Below are positions 52,764 to 62,092 of a DNA stretch of 64,000 nucleotides, piece by piece (position 1 is the first letter of the stretch; every line of letters starts with the position of its first letter). This DNA comes from CAZFGK01 sp964518635 (GTDB taxonomy: Bacteria; Zixibacteria; MSB-5A5; GN15; FEB-12): positions 1-64,000 of the forward strand of contig CAZFGK010000008.1 in NCBI GenBank assembly GCA_964518635.1. Reading direction: 5' to 3'. The notes under the pieces were generated by a model that searched no databases, was not told the origin of the DNA, and saw only the letters and a program-made list of their open reading frames with translations. A program made the translations under genes and the position numbers.

Positions 52764-53147
52764 ATGAACAAATACCCCATACAATCAATCCGATCTCTCA
52801 TCCCCCTGTTTTCGCTGATTCTCTTGATTGCTTTCGTGAACATCTCCTGCAGTGGTGATACGAAAACGAGTAAACGTGTCCCGATTGATTCCCGCGACAG
52901 TGTGGTGGTGGTGCTGACTGGTGAAGAGGGGAAGAACGTGCTGGAGTTATTGCAGCGCGGAAACAGAATCGAGTATGAGAGTTCATCGATGGGGGCATTT
53001 GTGACTGCGATCAATGACGTTCGCAATTCTACGACGCATTTCTGGATGTACTCGATCAACGACACTGCGGTACCGATGGCCTCCGATCGGATGATTGTCC
53101 GCTCAGGCGACACGATCAGATGGAGATTCAGAAAGCAGGGGGAGTAA
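52764..53147 (+). CDS. DUF4430-domain lipoprotein
   Basis: A 127-residue protein with signal RSLIPLFSLILLIAFVNISC and lipobox NISC. The domain VVVLTGEEGKNVLELLQRGNRIEYESSSMGAFVTAIND, then THFWMYSINDTAVPMASDRMIVRSGDTIRWRF matches DUF4430, a small beta-grasp domain found in cobalamin-binding and surface proteins; FWMYSIND and the GDTIRWRF close are diagnostic. Divergent to the membrane AraC regulator. Role unknown, surface binding inferred. Confidence 0.75.
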   Translation: MNKYPIQSIRSLIPLFSLILLIAFVNISCSGDTKTSKRVPIDSRDSVVVVLTGEEGKNVLELLQRGNRIEYESSSMGAFVTAINDVRNSTTHFWMYSINDTAVPMASDRMIVRSGDTIRWRFRKQGE

Positions 53148-53166
53148 GGAGAGGAATTGTAGATAG

Positions 53167-53184
53167 GCAGGCCGGGAGGCCTGC
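53167..53184. repeat. Hairpin repeat before kdsA
   Basis: GCAGGCCGGGAGGCCTGC: a perfect 7 bp stem (GCAGGCC/GGCCTGC) with GGGA loop. A copy in the reverse sense with two changes stands at 33704-33723 in an unrelated island, so it is an interspersed module rather than a local terminator. Confidence 0.65.
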
Positions 53185-53242
53185 TGCAGCAATACCTCGC
53201 AGGGCTTTCCCTCCCTCCTCTCTCCCCCTATCTTCCCACCCC

Positions 53243-54052
53243 ATGTCAGAAACACTTGAACGAATCGGCAGACGTGAATTCTTCCTCATCGCCGGCCCCT
53301 GTGTGGTCGAATCGGCGGAGCTTTGTCTGCGTGTGGCTGATCATTGCCTACAGCTCGCGGCACAGCATAATCTCCCCTATGTCTTCAAGGCCTCCTACAC
53401 CAAGGCCAATCGCCTCTCGCATACCTCCTATCATGGTCCGGGACTGCATGAAGGGCTTCGCGTCCTGCAGATGATCAAAGAGAGATTCGCGATTCCGATT
53501 TTGACCGATGTGCACGAAACAGAGGAAGTCAGCGATGTCGCCGAAGTCGCCGATATCATCCAGATCCCCGCTTTTCTCTGCCGTCAGACTGCACTCGTGG
53601 TGGCAGCAGCAAAAACCGGTCGATGGGTGAATATCAAAAAAGGGCAATTCCTCGCACCGCAGGATATGGCCGCGATTGCATCGAAAGCGCAGAGTGACCG
53701 AGTGATGCTCACTGAGCGTGGCGCGACTTTCGGCTATCGTGATCTGGTTGTCGATTTTCGTTCATTGGCGATCATGCGCGAAACCGGCTATCCGGTGATC
53801 TTCGATGTCACCCATTCCTTGCAGCAACCCGGCGCAGCAGGTGGGGCATCCGGTGGTCAACCGGAGTTTGCCATCCCGATGGCACGCGCGGCGGTCGCGT
53901 TCGGAATTGACGGGCTCTTTGTTGAGACTCATCCGAATCCGAAAGAGGCACTCTCTGATGCCAAATCGATGCTACCGATGTCGTCGATGGGATCACTCCT
54001 AGATGACATCATGCGCGTGCGCGCCGCAGTACAATCGAAAGTGTCAGTGTAA
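53243..54052 (+). CDS. kdsA: 3-deoxy-8-phosphooctulonate synthase
   Basis: A 269-residue aldolase joining phosphoenolpyruvate and arabinose-5-phosphate in KDO synthesis. IAGPCVVES near 15, VFKASYTKANRLSHTSYHGPG near 50, VTHSLQQPG near 195 and FVETHPNPKEALSDAKSMLP near 235 are all family blocks; the C-terminal metal/substrate residues are present. I start at ATG 53243; the frame is open further upstream but the sequence there is not family-like. The downstream kdsC and kdsD complete the A5P branch; kdsC follows after 5 bp. Confidence 0.95.
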   Translation: MSETLERIGRREFFLIAGPCVVESAELCLRVADHCLQLAAQHNLPYVFKASYTKANRLSHTSYHGPGLHEGLRVLQMIKERFAIPILTDVHETEEVSDVAEVADIIQIPAFLCRQTALVVAAAKTGRWVNIKKGQFLAPQDMAAIASKAQSDRVMLTERGATFGYRDLVVDFRSLAIMRETGYPVIFDVTHSLQQPGAAGGASGGQPEFAIPMARAAVAFGIDGLFVETHPNPKEALSDAKSMLPMSSMGSLLDDIMRVRAAVQSKVSV

Positions 54053-54057
54053 ATCAG

Positions 54058-54585
54058 ATGTATATCTCCCGGCATGAACTTATTGAACGAATGAAACGAG
54101 TAAAACTTTTCGCCGTCGATGTTGATGGCGTCCTCACTGATGACGGCATCTACTTCGGACCGGACGGAATGGAATGGAAGAAATTTCATATCTCCGATGG
54201 TTTCTTCATGCAGCTTGCACAGCGATCCGGTTTGCCGATTGCCATTGTCTCCGGCCGTTATTCGAAAGCGACCGACTCACGCATGGCTGATCTCGGTATT
54301 GCACATGTGTTGCAGGGGAAAAAAGACAAAGTCGCGATGATCGAGCCACTTCTTGCTCAGTTGAATATGTCATTCGCCGATGTCGCCTTTGTCGGAAATG
54401 AACTGCTTGATATAAAGCTCGCAGGAAAAGTTGGATTGCCACTTTGCGTCGGTGATGCCGTTCCTGCACTCAAGAAAGTCTGTGTCTGGGAAACTCAAAA
54501 ACATGGCGGACACGGCGCGGTTCGTGAATTGCTCGAAATCTGGTTTGAAGCAGTCGGCAGAGATCCGATGGAGTTTGTCCCATGA
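54058..54585 (+). CDS. kdsC: 3-deoxy-D-manno-octulosonate 8-phosphate phosphatase
   Basis: A 175-residue HAD phosphatase that removes phosphate from KDO-8-P. The nucleophile motif FAVDVDGVLTDDG is near residue 18, the SGR Ser/Thr motif (AIVSGRYSKATD) near 65, and GNELLDIKLAGKVGLPLCVGDA near 120 holds the metal-binding acid. It lacks a cap domain, as tetrameric KdsC should. Start ATG 54058, 5 bp after kdsA; last 4 bases overlap kdsD. Confidence 0.93.
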   Translation: MYISRHELIERMKRVKLFAVDVDGVLTDDGIYFGPDGMEWKKFHISDGFFMQLAQRSGLPIAIVSGRYSKATDSRMADLGIAHVLQGKKDKVAMIEPLLAQLNMSFADVAFVGNELLDIKLAGKVGLPLCVGDAVPALKKVCVWETQKHGGHGAVRELLEIWFEAVGRDPMEFVP

Positions 54586-55583
54586 GTGAGAATACGAAGA
54601 ATGACGCGCAGGCGAATAAAGATGTATGGCGCAGCTACGGGCGGGAAGTCATCGCTACCGAAGCAGCCGCCATTGCTGCACTCGCTGATCGCCTCGATGC
54701 ACAATTCGATCAGGCAGTCGAAAGTATTCTGAATTGCTCTGGCCGAGTAGTGGTTACTGGCATCGGAAAATCCGGACTCATCGGCAGAAAGATTTCCGCA
54801 ACGCTCAATTCGACCGGAGTCCCCTCCAGTTTTCTGCATCCGGCAGAGGCAGTGCATGGTGATCTCGGCTTGGTACAGTCGAATGATGTGGTCATCGCAA
54901 TTTCAAAATCGGGTCGCCTTGATGAACTCGATTCGGTGCTTGCCGCTGCGAAACGTCTTGGCTGTACCGTGATCGCACTTGCTGGCTCACTTCATTCCCC
55001 TCTGGCGCAACGCTCCGATATCGTCCTCGATTGTTCCGTCGCGCAGGAGGCCTGCCCGGATATTCAGGTGCCGACCTCATCTTCGACCGCCGCACTTGTG
55101 ATGGGGGATGCTCTCGCGGTCGCACTTCTTCGTCATCGTGGATTTACTCCCGATGATTTCGCAGCGCTCCATCCGGCAGGCGCGCTTGGTTTACGTCTCG
55201 TGAAAACTGTCGCCGATCTGCATCACAGTGGTGCGAATCTTCCGATCGCACGCCCCGATACTCTTATGCCCGATCTTCTTGTTGAGATGACCGCCAAACG
55301 GCTGGGTTGTGTCTGTGTGGTCGATGATGCCGGACGTATTGTTGGTATCTTCACCGACGGCGATTTGCGACGAGTGATTGAGAGTGGCAAGAGTCTGCGC
55401 GAGAGTCGGGCATCTGAAGTGATTACGCGTAACTCGAAGACGATCTGGGAAGGGGCACTGGTTGATGTCGCGCTGAATCTGATGGAACGCTATGCAATAA
55501 CCCAATTGCCGACTGTCGACCGGGACAAGAAATTAGTCGGTGTGATTCATCTGCATGATATTCTGAAATCAAAATTGGTGTAG
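54582..55583 (+). CDS. kdsD: Arabinose-5-phosphate isomerase
   Basis: A 333-residue isomerase supplying arabinose-5-phosphate. The SIS domain (about 40-200) has VVTGIGKSGLIGRKISATLNSTG and SFLHPAEAVHGDLG; a pair of CBS domains (about 210-333) follows: PDLLVEMTAKRLGCVCVVDDAGRIVGIFTDGDLRR and MERYAITQLPTVDRDKKLVGVIHLHD. It overlaps kdsC by 4 bp (ATGA), so kdsA-kdsC-kdsD is one operon for KDO. Confidence 0.95.
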   Translation: MSENTKNDAQANKDVWRSYGREVIATEAAAIAALADRLDAQFDQAVESILNCSGRVVVTGIGKSGLIGRKISATLNSTGVPSSFLHPAEAVHGDLGLVQSNDVVIAISKSGRLDELDSVLAAAKRLGCTVIALAGSLHSPLAQRSDIVLDCSVAQEACPDIQVPTSSSTAALVMGDALAVALLRHRGFTPDDFAALHPAGALGLRLVKTVADLHHSGANLPIARPDTLMPDLLVEMTAKRLGCVCVVDDAGRIVGIFTDGDLRRVIESGKSLRESRASEVITRNSKTIWEGALVDVALNLMERYAITQLPTVDRDKKLVGVIHLHDILKSKLV

Positions 55584-55808
55584 GCATTAGTCTTGTAGCG
55601 CGAGTCATCCGCCGCGGCGGACCGGTCTGCTCCCTATTGTCACCCTGAGCTTGTCGAAGGGTCTTCATCACTTTTGAATAAAGAGGCAGGTCCTCAGAAG
55701 GAGACTGCCCTACGGAAAAGAGAAGATGGCGGGAAGCCCGCCTTCGGCGGGACCTATCCCGCCCTACAAGAATTGGAGCAAGATGGCGGCTTGGAAGCCA
55801 AGACCGCC
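55584..55808. repeat. Intergenic repeat island
   Basis: TCTTGTAGCGCGAGTCA with the palindrome TCCGCCGCGGCGGA at 55608-55621; TGTCACCCTGAGCTTGTCGA at about 55639-55662; AAGAGGCAGGTCC near 55681; AACCCGCC-type modules near 55738-55770; CGCCCTACAAGA near 55762 and 55804. Confidence 0.75.
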
Positions 55809-56258
55809 CTACAAGATTTTCAGAAATTTCTTCTTGAATTCCATGACAGCAAAAAATGTGACGAAAGCGATAATCGCCAAAAATCCGATAAATCCCCAAA
55901 GCAGCTTATAACCCTCGGATTCTGTATACCCACCCGCATTTCGTATGACCACAATTGTCAACACTGCCATGATACTCCAATAGAACAATTCAGTCGCTCC
56001 GGGTCGAACCCAGCAGACAATAGTCGCACCGAGTGGTCCACCTTCGACATGCCCCTGACAGACCGTTCTCCCGCTACGGGGCAGATTGTATGGCTCACAC
56101 ACCAACTTGAAGTGTTTTTCACCAAAGTGAATAATGCCAAGAAATTCTCTTCTTCCTTCGACAGTACTCGGCGGAATTTCGGTTTTGAAAAGGATTTCAT
56201 CGGTGACATGAGTTGAGTCAGCTATTTTCTGGAGGACTTGATCCGGGGTCCCTTGCAT
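55809..56258 (-). CDS. Hypothetical two-helix membrane protein
   Basis: A 149-residue protein. The first 90 residues contain strand-like blocks (RREFLGIIHFGEKHFKLVCEPYN, CQGHVEGGPLGATIVCWVRPG) and two transmembrane segments follow (YWSIMAVLTIVVI near 100, LLWGFIGFLAIIAFVTFFAV near 120-140), with a basic tail. ATG 56258 is the start; the upstream side is crowded by the opposite strand but no overlap exists. No family recognised. Confidence 0.5.
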   Translation of the reverse strand: MQGTPDQVLQKIADSTHVTDEILFKTEIPPSTVEGRREFLGIIHFGEKHFKLVCEPYNLPRSGRTVCQGHVEGGPLGATIVCWVRPGATELFYWSIMAVLTIVVIRNAGGYTESEGYKLLWGFIGFLAIIAFVTFFAVMEFKKKFLKIL

Positions 56259-56358
56259 TGAATCTCAAGTGGCCAGGGGTAGATCATAGATTGATTGGAG
56301 TCTCGCAAGGAATGAAGCGCAAAAGTTCACTATTAACTCTCTCCATCTCGACTCGATC

Positions 56359-56931
56359 TCAACTCTCGGCATCCTGTACAGTTTTCAAAATCCTCCCCAT
56401 CCCCCACACCACCAGCGGCACGACCACCAATTGCACCAGCAATCCCGGCCAGCCGAGAAGCATCGCGCTCGATGTTGATGTAAACCAACTCGACGCGGTA
56501 TATGGCATCTCGATAAATAGTGACAACGTCGCCAGTGTCGCGCCGAACATCACGCGCCCTGCAATCCATGCCAGCAGCAATGTAGCGAAGATATTCCACT
56601 TGAGTTGATAGTAGCAAATCCCCGCAACAAGTCCGTAACAGGCAAGCTCGACCGACATCAGCGGTACGGCATACTCGGGGGGCATGCCGGTCATGGCGTG
56701 CGACAATGTCGGCGCAAGTGCACCGACGATGATTCCCGATAGTGGTCCCGCGAGAAATCCGGCGAGGAGGGCAGGGATGTGCATCGGCAGCCAGACTCGT
56801 CCGCCAAGTCCGAATTGATGAAATCCAATAGGGAGAGCGATGGCTAGGACGAGCAGTCCGGCGGTGGTGAGTGTCATGCGGGAAATCGTGACTGGGACAG
56901 AGAGACGAAGAGCATGTTGGATAAATGTCAT
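56359..56931 (-). CDS. ECF transporter S component (orphan)
   Basis: About 190 residues, nearly all membrane, with six hydrophobic segments. The block GGRVWLPMHIPALLAGFLAGPLSGIIVGALAPTLSHAMTGMPP matches S components of energy-coupling factor vitamin transporters (HmpT/ThiW/FmnP-like), in which the short helical A-x-x-x-A motifs dock the T component. No T or A component is nearby, so it should share EcfAA'T encoded elsewhere. Ligand not determined. Start at ATG 56931; upstream frame codes repeats. Confidence 0.75.
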   Translation of the reverse strand: MTFIQHALRLSVPVTISRMTLTTAGLLVLAIALPIGFHQFGLGGRVWLPMHIPALLAGFLAGPLSGIIVGALAPTLSHAMTGMPPEYAVPLMSVELACYGLVAGICYYQLKWNIFATLLLAWIAGRVMFGATLATLSLFIEMPYTASSWFTSTSSAMLLGWPGLLVQLVVVPLVVWGMGRILKTVQDAES

Positions 56932-57276
56932 AGAGAGAATGTGGCGAATAGGGAGGTGGAAAGGCAAGTAGATGAAATGAGGGGGGAAGACCTCGCATTC
57001 GAGGAGAAGAAACCCACCCAGAGGGTGGGGCACCGGGAATCAATTCTTGTAGGGCAGGTCCCGCTTCGGAACCTGCCATTTTTTCAAGCTGGGGAAGAAA
57101 AGAGGCCGGTTCGGAAGCCGGACCGTCCCTACAAGATAAGAGCCGATCTTGTCACCCTGAGCTTGTCGAAGGGCGACTTCTTCGCTTCTCATTCATTGTG
57201 GAAGTCATGCTTCGACAGGCTCAGCATGACAAGAAGGTTTCCACCCCGCCGTCTTCAAATGCCTGTAGGAAACTCT
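56932..57276. repeat. Intergenic repeat island
   Basis: No gene. GAGGGTGGGGCACCGGG near 57020; CTTGTAGGGCAGGTCCCGC at about 57046 with CGGAACCTGCC facing; GGCCGGTTCGGAAGCCGGAC near 57101-57122; TGTCACCCTGAGCTTGTCGA near 57149-57170; GTCATGCTTCGACAGGCTCA at about 57206-57229; all modules recur elsewhere. Confidence 0.75.
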
Positions 57277-58245
57277 CTAACTCCCTGGTGGTTCCTGCGG
57301 CTCGGTCGATTCGAAATACAGATATCGATCAAGCAGTTTCACAAATTCCGACCAGCCACGATTCGTCGGACGTTGTCTCAAACGATCAATCGCGCCAAGT
57401 TTTGCATCCAGTTCATCACAGTAGTACAACACGAATGCCTCAGGCATCTGCGGCACCACTGGTGATGCCTGCGCGAGTTCCCCTTGATGAGACAAGAGCA
57501 TGTGGCGAAGTTTTGTGAGCAGTGACGGAGGAAAATCAGGAATTTTTGCGGCACGTTCGGTCAGCCATTGATCGGCGATGACAATATGTCCGATCAGGCG
57601 ACCCTCATCGGTGAAATCAAGCAGCAGATCATGGGTATAGCTGTCGACTTTGCCGACATCATGCAGTAATCCTCCGAAGATCAGATAATCGAGATTCAGC
57701 CAGTCATAGCCGGATGCGGCACGCTGAGCGAGTTCGGCGACATTGGCGGAATGTTCACTCAGACCACCGAGGTAGGCGTGATGCCAGAGTTTTCCGGCTG
57801 GTGCGATAAGAAATTGATCGAAGAATGCTTCATCCTGCCAGAAAGATTCGACCAGCAGACGAATGTGGCTATTCTCAATCAGCGACGTTGCATGCAGAAT
57901 TCTGGCTCGCCGTTGTTCTTTTGTTTGAGGTGAGTGCGGCACGATCTGTTCAATCGTGTATTCTTTCGGTTCTGCTTCACGCAGGCGTGAGATGATCAGC
58001 TGCTGTTTGCCGTTGTATTCGCCGATCTGTCCGCGGACTTTGACCACCATCCCCTCACTCAATATCCGCATGGCGAAATCATCCGGCTCCCACATGACTG
58101 CCGGAATACGACCTGAGAAATCCCCCAGTTCGACACTCAAGTAGGTCCCGCGGCTGAATTCCCGACGGTCGACCCGTCGCGCCATGAAAAATCGCTCAAT
58201 CTTTTCGCCGGGCTGGAGGTCATGTACACGGATATGGTCTGTCAT
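57277..58245 (-). CDS. 3'-5' exoribonuclease, YhaM-like (OB + HD)
   Basis: A 322-residue protein. Residues 10-95 are an OB-fold (IERFFMARRVDRREFSRGTYLSVEL), and residues 150-280 an HD domain: HHAYLGGLSEHS with the first histidines, LLHDVGKVDSY with the metal-binding HD pair, LIGHIVIADQWL and LLSHQGEL with the last. This domain order is that of YhaM 3'-5' exonucleases, which trim RNA or DNA ends. No other family evidence. Confidence 0.8.
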   Translation of the reverse strand: MTDHIRVHDLQPGEKIERFFMARRVDRREFSRGTYLSVELGDFSGRIPAVMWEPDDFAMRILSEGMVVKVRGQIGEYNGKQQLIISRLREAEPKEYTIEQIVPHSPQTKEQRRARILHATSLIENSHIRLLVESFWQDEAFFDQFLIAPAGKLWHHAYLGGLSEHSANVAELAQRAASGYDWLNLDYLIFGGLLHDVGKVDSYTHDLLLDFTDEGRLIGHIVIADQWLTERAAKIPDFPPSLLTKLRHMLLSHQGELAQASPVVPQMPEAFVLYYCDELDAKLGAIDRLRQRPTNRGWSEFVKLLDRYLYFESTEPQEPPGS

Positions 58246-58334
58246 ACCCTAATCTATCCATCAATGTGCCCGGTCGCAATCCCCGCTGTTGAAGCTGTCA
58301 GATGACCGACTTGGGCGTATAATAGCTCCACCAG

Positions 58335-59666
58335 ATGAAACTGCTGAACCGTTACATCCTCCGCGAGCATATTGGGCCGTTCCTGTTCGCCTTTTTTGCG
58401 ATCACTTTTTTGCTGATCATCGACTATGTCCCCCGTGCAATCGATCATGTGATCGACAAAAACCTGAGTATCTGGGTGGCGGTTGAGTTGATTGCATTAA
58501 ATCTCGCCTGGATGCTGGCACTGTCGATTCCGATGGCGATGTTGGTGGCGACACTGATGGCGTTCGGTCGGATGTCATCCGATTTTGAGATCATCGCCAT
58601 GAAAGCGAGTGGGATCAATTTTATTCGCGTATTGCTGCCGCTGATGTTACTCGGCACGATTGTCATGGCGGGGATGGTCACATTCAACGACAGAATCTTG
58701 CCCGACCTGAACAAACGGGCACGTGAGCTCTGGGGGGATATTGCCTCGATGCGCCCCACGCTCGTTTTTCGTTCGGGATTATTTGTTACAGAAATCCCCG
58801 GCTACCTGATTTTGATTGATGAAGTCGATCACGCCACTTCGAGAGTGACCGGGGTGCGTATCACCGATATTGCCAATCCGGAGCGTCCGAGAATCATCGT
58901 TGCTGATTCCGGAAATCTTGCCACCATCGGCGGTGGAGTGTCGACTCAATTCGATCTCTATGACGGAGAAGTTCACACCCTTGATCTGGCGCAGCCGGAT
59001 AATTATCGAATGGTGAAATTTGGACATCAGGTGGTGACTATTACGGGCACCGGTTCGCAACTTGATCGGAGTGATCATGAGTATCGCTCTGATCGTGAGA
59101 TGACTATCGCGATGCTGGAAGAGAATGTGGCAACGGCAGAAGAGGGAACTCCGGCAACGATTCAATCGATGAAGGAGGCGGTTGAAAGAAAGTCTCGCTA
59201 TTGGCTTTCTGACACGCTGGTCTACAATCTCGCCGATTCTACGACCGATTCGCTGGCATATTTCGCAGTACGCGCCGATGCCACCGCGCTTTTGAAAACA
59301 GCGGAGCGCGCCACACAGCAACTCGCCGCACAAACTCGCACCGCAGATAAATTTCGCGTCGAACTCTACAAAAAGTATGCGATCCCGGCGGCATCGTTGA
59401 TCTTTCTCATGATCGGTGCGCCGCTGGGGATTCTCACCCGCCGAGGGGGAATGGGAGTGGCTATCGGAATATCGATACTGGTCTTTATTCTCTATTGGGC
59501 ATTTCTGATCGGCGGAGAAGACCTCGCTGATCGAGGGGTCGTGCGACCATTCTGGGCGATGTGGTCGGCGAATGTTTTACTCGGTTCGTTTGGAATCTAT
59601 CTGATCATCAAAGTACTGACTGAACGTCCGGTCTTTGAAATGCTGCGCAGATGGTGGCGAGGATAG
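58335..59666 (+). CDS. Lipopolysaccharide export permease, LptF/LptG family
   Basis: A 443-residue permease. Six membrane helices: three near the N-terminus (FLFAFFAITFLLIIDYVPR, LIALNLAWMLALSIPMAMLVATL, VLLPLMLLGTIVMAGMVTF), a jellyroll-type periplasmic beta domain in the middle (about 130-340) and three at the end. SDFEIIAMKASGINFIRVLLP is the coupling helix typical of LptF/G. With the next gene it forms the inner-membrane pair that LptB drives to extract LPS. Transcribed 89 bases after the YhaM gene on the other strand (divergent). Confidence 0.88.
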   Translation: MKLLNRYILREHIGPFLFAFFAITFLLIIDYVPRAIDHVIDKNLSIWVAVELIALNLAWMLALSIPMAMLVATLMAFGRMSSDFEIIAMKASGINFIRVLLPLMLLGTIVMAGMVTFNDRILPDLNKRARELWGDIASMRPTLVFRSGLFVTEIPGYLILIDEVDHATSRVTGVRITDIANPERPRIIVADSGNLATIGGGVSTQFDLYDGEVHTLDLAQPDNYRMVKFGHQVVTITGTGSQLDRSDHEYRSDREMTIAMLEENVATAEEGTPATIQSMKEAVERKSRYWLSDTLVYNLADSTTDSLAYFAVRADATALLKTAERATQQLAAQTRTADKFRVELYKKYAIPAASLIFLMIGAPLGILTRRGGMGVAIGISILVFILYWAFLIGGEDLADRGVVRPFWAMWSANVLLGSFGIYLIIKVLTERPVFEMLRRWWRG

Positions 59667-59670
59667 AGGC

Positions 59671-60759
59671 ATGATCTTCCTTCGTGTCATCGATCGCTAT
59701 CTGTTGCGCTATTTCTTTTCATCGATGCTGGTCGTCGTCCTCGCGGCGGGATTGACCATCATCGTTGTCAACATGGTCGACATGCTGCGCTATTTTGTCG
59801 AAAAGAATGTCCCGTTTTTTACGATCATCGAATACTACTTCTATTTCACTGGCTGGATTCTGAAGACATTTTTCCCAATGTTTGTCATGCTCGCCTCATT
59901 GTTTTCTGTTTCAATCCTGGCGCGCAGACATGAGCTGATGGCGATGAAAGCATCGGGACTGTCGCTCTATCGGTTGCTCTTGCCGCTTGCGTTGGTTGTT
60001 GGATTGATGTCGGTCGGGCATTTTTATTTCAATGAATATATCTATCCCCCAGCAAATACACGGCGACTAGAGATCAAAGAATTTGCGATACAAAACAAGT
60101 CACGGCAGGTGTTCTCAACCGTGCGGGATATTCGCAGACAGATTTCACCCGGCTATTACTATACGTTGAGTTCGCTCAATACAGTACGCGGTGAAGGGAT
60201 TGATCTGAAAGTTTACCGAACGGATGACAAACGTCTCGTTGAGTTGATCTCTGCGAAGAAAGCGCAGCATGCGGATCATCGATGGACCGCGATTAATGGG
60301 GTACATCGAGTCTTTGCAGGGGCTGATAGTGGACTATTCGAAGAATTCGATTCGTTGCCTCTTCCTGATCTTGTCGATACGCCGGATGAGTTGTCGCGAA
60401 AACTCGGCAGACCAGAAGATATCTCCCTTGACGATGTGACCGAGCGGATTCGAATGATGAAACGGGCGGGGGAACCGTACTTGCGTGAGGAAGTTGATCT
60501 TGCCTTCAAATATGCCTTTCCAGCGTCATCATTCGTGGTGCTGCTGATATGTGTGCCGTTGGCGTCGAACCCGAGACGAAGCGGGGTGGCGGCGTCGATC
60601 GGTATCGGCGCGGTGCTGACACTTACATACTTTGTCTGCTTCAAGCTGGCGACAGTGCTCGGATATAACGGCAAACTGGAACCGATTGTCGCGGCCTGGG
60701 CAGTGAATGGACTATTTTTCGTTATCGGCGTGATCGTACTGCTTACAGCCAGGAAGTAG
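59671..60759 (+). CDS. Lipopolysaccharide export permease, LptF/LptG family
   Basis: A 362-residue permease of the same family as its predecessor. Start ATG 59671 with GAGG just upstream; four bases after the previous stop. Helices at about 10-40 (YFFSSMLVVVLAAGLTIIVVNM), 60-90 and 95-125; LMAMKASGLSLYRLLLPLALVV is the coupling helix; a periplasmic beta domain (about 135-250) and three C-terminal helices follow (SFVVLLICVPLASNPRRSG). Which of the pair is LptF and which LptG cannot be told from sequence alone. Confidence 0.88.
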   Translation: MIFLRVIDRYLLRYFFSSMLVVVLAAGLTIIVVNMVDMLRYFVEKNVPFFTIIEYYFYFTGWILKTFFPMFVMLASLFSVSILARRHELMAMKASGLSLYRLLLPLALVVGLMSVGHFYFNEYIYPPANTRRLEIKEFAIQNKSRQVFSTVRDIRRQISPGYYYTLSSLNTVRGEGIDLKVYRTDDKRLVELISAKKAQHADHRWTAINGVHRVFAGADSGLFEEFDSLPLPDLVDTPDELSRKLGRPEDISLDDVTERIRMMKRAGEPYLREEVDLAFKYAFPASSFVVLLICVPLASNPRRSGVAASIGIGAVLTLTYFVCFKLATVLGYNGKLEPIVAAWAVNGLFFVIGVIVLLTARK

Positions 60760-60774
60760 ATTTCATTAGCTATC

Positions 60775-60805
60775 AATAAAAAAGAGGCGGAGTGATCCGC
60801 CTCTT
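60775..60805 (-). terminator. Convergent hairpin terminator, T-run on the ahcY side
   Basis: AAGAGGCGGA 60782-60791 pairs TCCGCCTCTT 60796-60805 over a GTGA loop. Read on the minus strand it is followed by TTTTTTATTG, so it ends ahcY; it also closes the lptFG transcript. Confidence 0.85.
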
Positions 60806-60829
60806 CGCATTTCATTCGAGTTGATTCAA

Positions 60830-62092
60830 TTACACCGTTCCCATTTCCCATGAGGCGAGGTATTTCTTCTGCTCGGCAGTCAGCTTATCAATGCTGACCC
60901 CCATCGACTTCAGTTTCAGTTCGGCAATCTTGTTGTCGATCTTCTCCGGCACGGTGTAGACCATCTTCTTGAGCTTTGACGCATTCTGAATAACATACTC
61001 AGAAGCCAGTGCCTGATTTGCAAACGACATATCCATCACCATCGCCGGGTGGCCTTCCGCCGCCGCGAGATTAATCAGACGACCATCCGACAACAGATTA
61101 ATTCCTGCTTTTCCGAGCATGAATTCTTCAACCTGCGGGCGAACCTCTCGCTTCTTCGACGATGCCTTTGATAACGCCGGAAGATCGATTTCGGCATTAA
61201 AGTGTCCTGAGTTACAAATAATCGCGCCGTTTTTCATTTTCTTCATGTGTTCAAGACGAATCACATTGATGTCACCGGTAACAGTGATAAACAGATCACC
61301 CATTGAAGCCGCTTTCGCCATCGGCATGACGAGGAATCCATCCATCGCCGCTTCGAGTGCCTTCATCGGATCGACTTCTGTCACGATCACAATCGCGCCA
61401 AGTCCGCGAGCACGTGAAGCGACTCCACGACCACACCAGCCGTAGCCAGCGATGACCGTCGTCGAACCAGCGATGAGCATATTGGTCGCGCGAATGACAC
61501 CATCCATCGTTGACTGACCAGTACCATAGCGATTGTCGAACATATGCTTGGTCTTCGAGTCGTTTACCGCAATCACCGGAAAGCGAAGGGTACCGGATTC
61601 CGACATCGCACGCAGACGAATCACACCGGTGGTGGTCTCTTCGGTACCGGCGATGACCGTCGCTGCTTCTGCAGTACGCTTGGTATGCAGTACGCTGACC
61701 AGATCAGCACCGTCATCCATTGTGATCTGCGGCTTCATGTCGATGCAATCATTGATATGATTGTAATAGGTCTTGTTGTCTTCCCCTTTGATCGCAAATG
61801 TCGAGATGCCGTACTCATGCACGAGGGCTGATGCCGTTTCATCCTGGGTCGAGAGCGGATTTGATGCACACAATGCCAAATCTGCCCCGCCAGCTTTGAG
61901 AGTGAGCATCAGATTGGCGGTCTCAGTCGTTACATGCAAACAGGCGGCAATACGAATCCCCTTGAGCGGTTTTTCTTTCATGAACCGTTCACGGATCAGC
62001 CGAAGAACCGGCATGCTCTTTTCAGCCCACTCAATTTTCCGACGCCCTTCAGCGGCGAATTTCTTGTCTCTTACATCATGCTTGAATGCCAT
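60830..62092 (-). CDS. ahcY: Adenosylhomocysteinase
   Basis: A 420-residue NAD-dependent enzyme splitting S-adenosylhomocysteine to homocysteine and adenosine. Family blocks: LRLIRERFMKEKPLKGIRIAACLHVTTETANLM, the NAD-binding VIAGYGWCGRGVASRARGLGA, MKNGAIICNSGHF, and the C-terminal LDMSFANQALASEY. Pairs with metK just upstream (S-adenosylmethionine recycling). Length is the usual one for the non-insert class. Confidence 0.95.
   Translation of the reverse strand: MAFKHDVRDKKFAAEGRRKIEWAEKSMPVLRLIRERFMKEKPLKGIRIAACLHVTTETANLMLTLKAGGADLALCASNPLSTQDETASALVHEYGISTFAIKGEDNKTYYNHINDCIDMKPQITMDDGADLVSVLHTKRTAEAATVIAGTEETTTGVIRLRAMSESGTLRFPVIAVNDSKTKHMFDNRYGTGQSTMDGVIRATNMLIAGSTTVIAGYGWCGRGVASRARGLGAIVIVTEVDPMKALEAAMDGFLVMPMAKAASMGDLFITVTGDINVIRLEHMKKMKNGAIICNSGHFNAEIDLPALSKASSKKREVRPQVEEFMLGKAGINLLSDGRLINLAAAEGHPAMVMDMSFANQALASEYVIQNASKLKKMVYTVPEKIDNKIAELKLKSMGVSIDKLTAEQKKYLASWEMGTV

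Noticed and set aside
56333..57079. Alternative minus-strand frame of 248 codons across the S component gene
   Set aside because: It has Arg/Pro/His-rich composition and no helices; the S-component frame carries all the family features.
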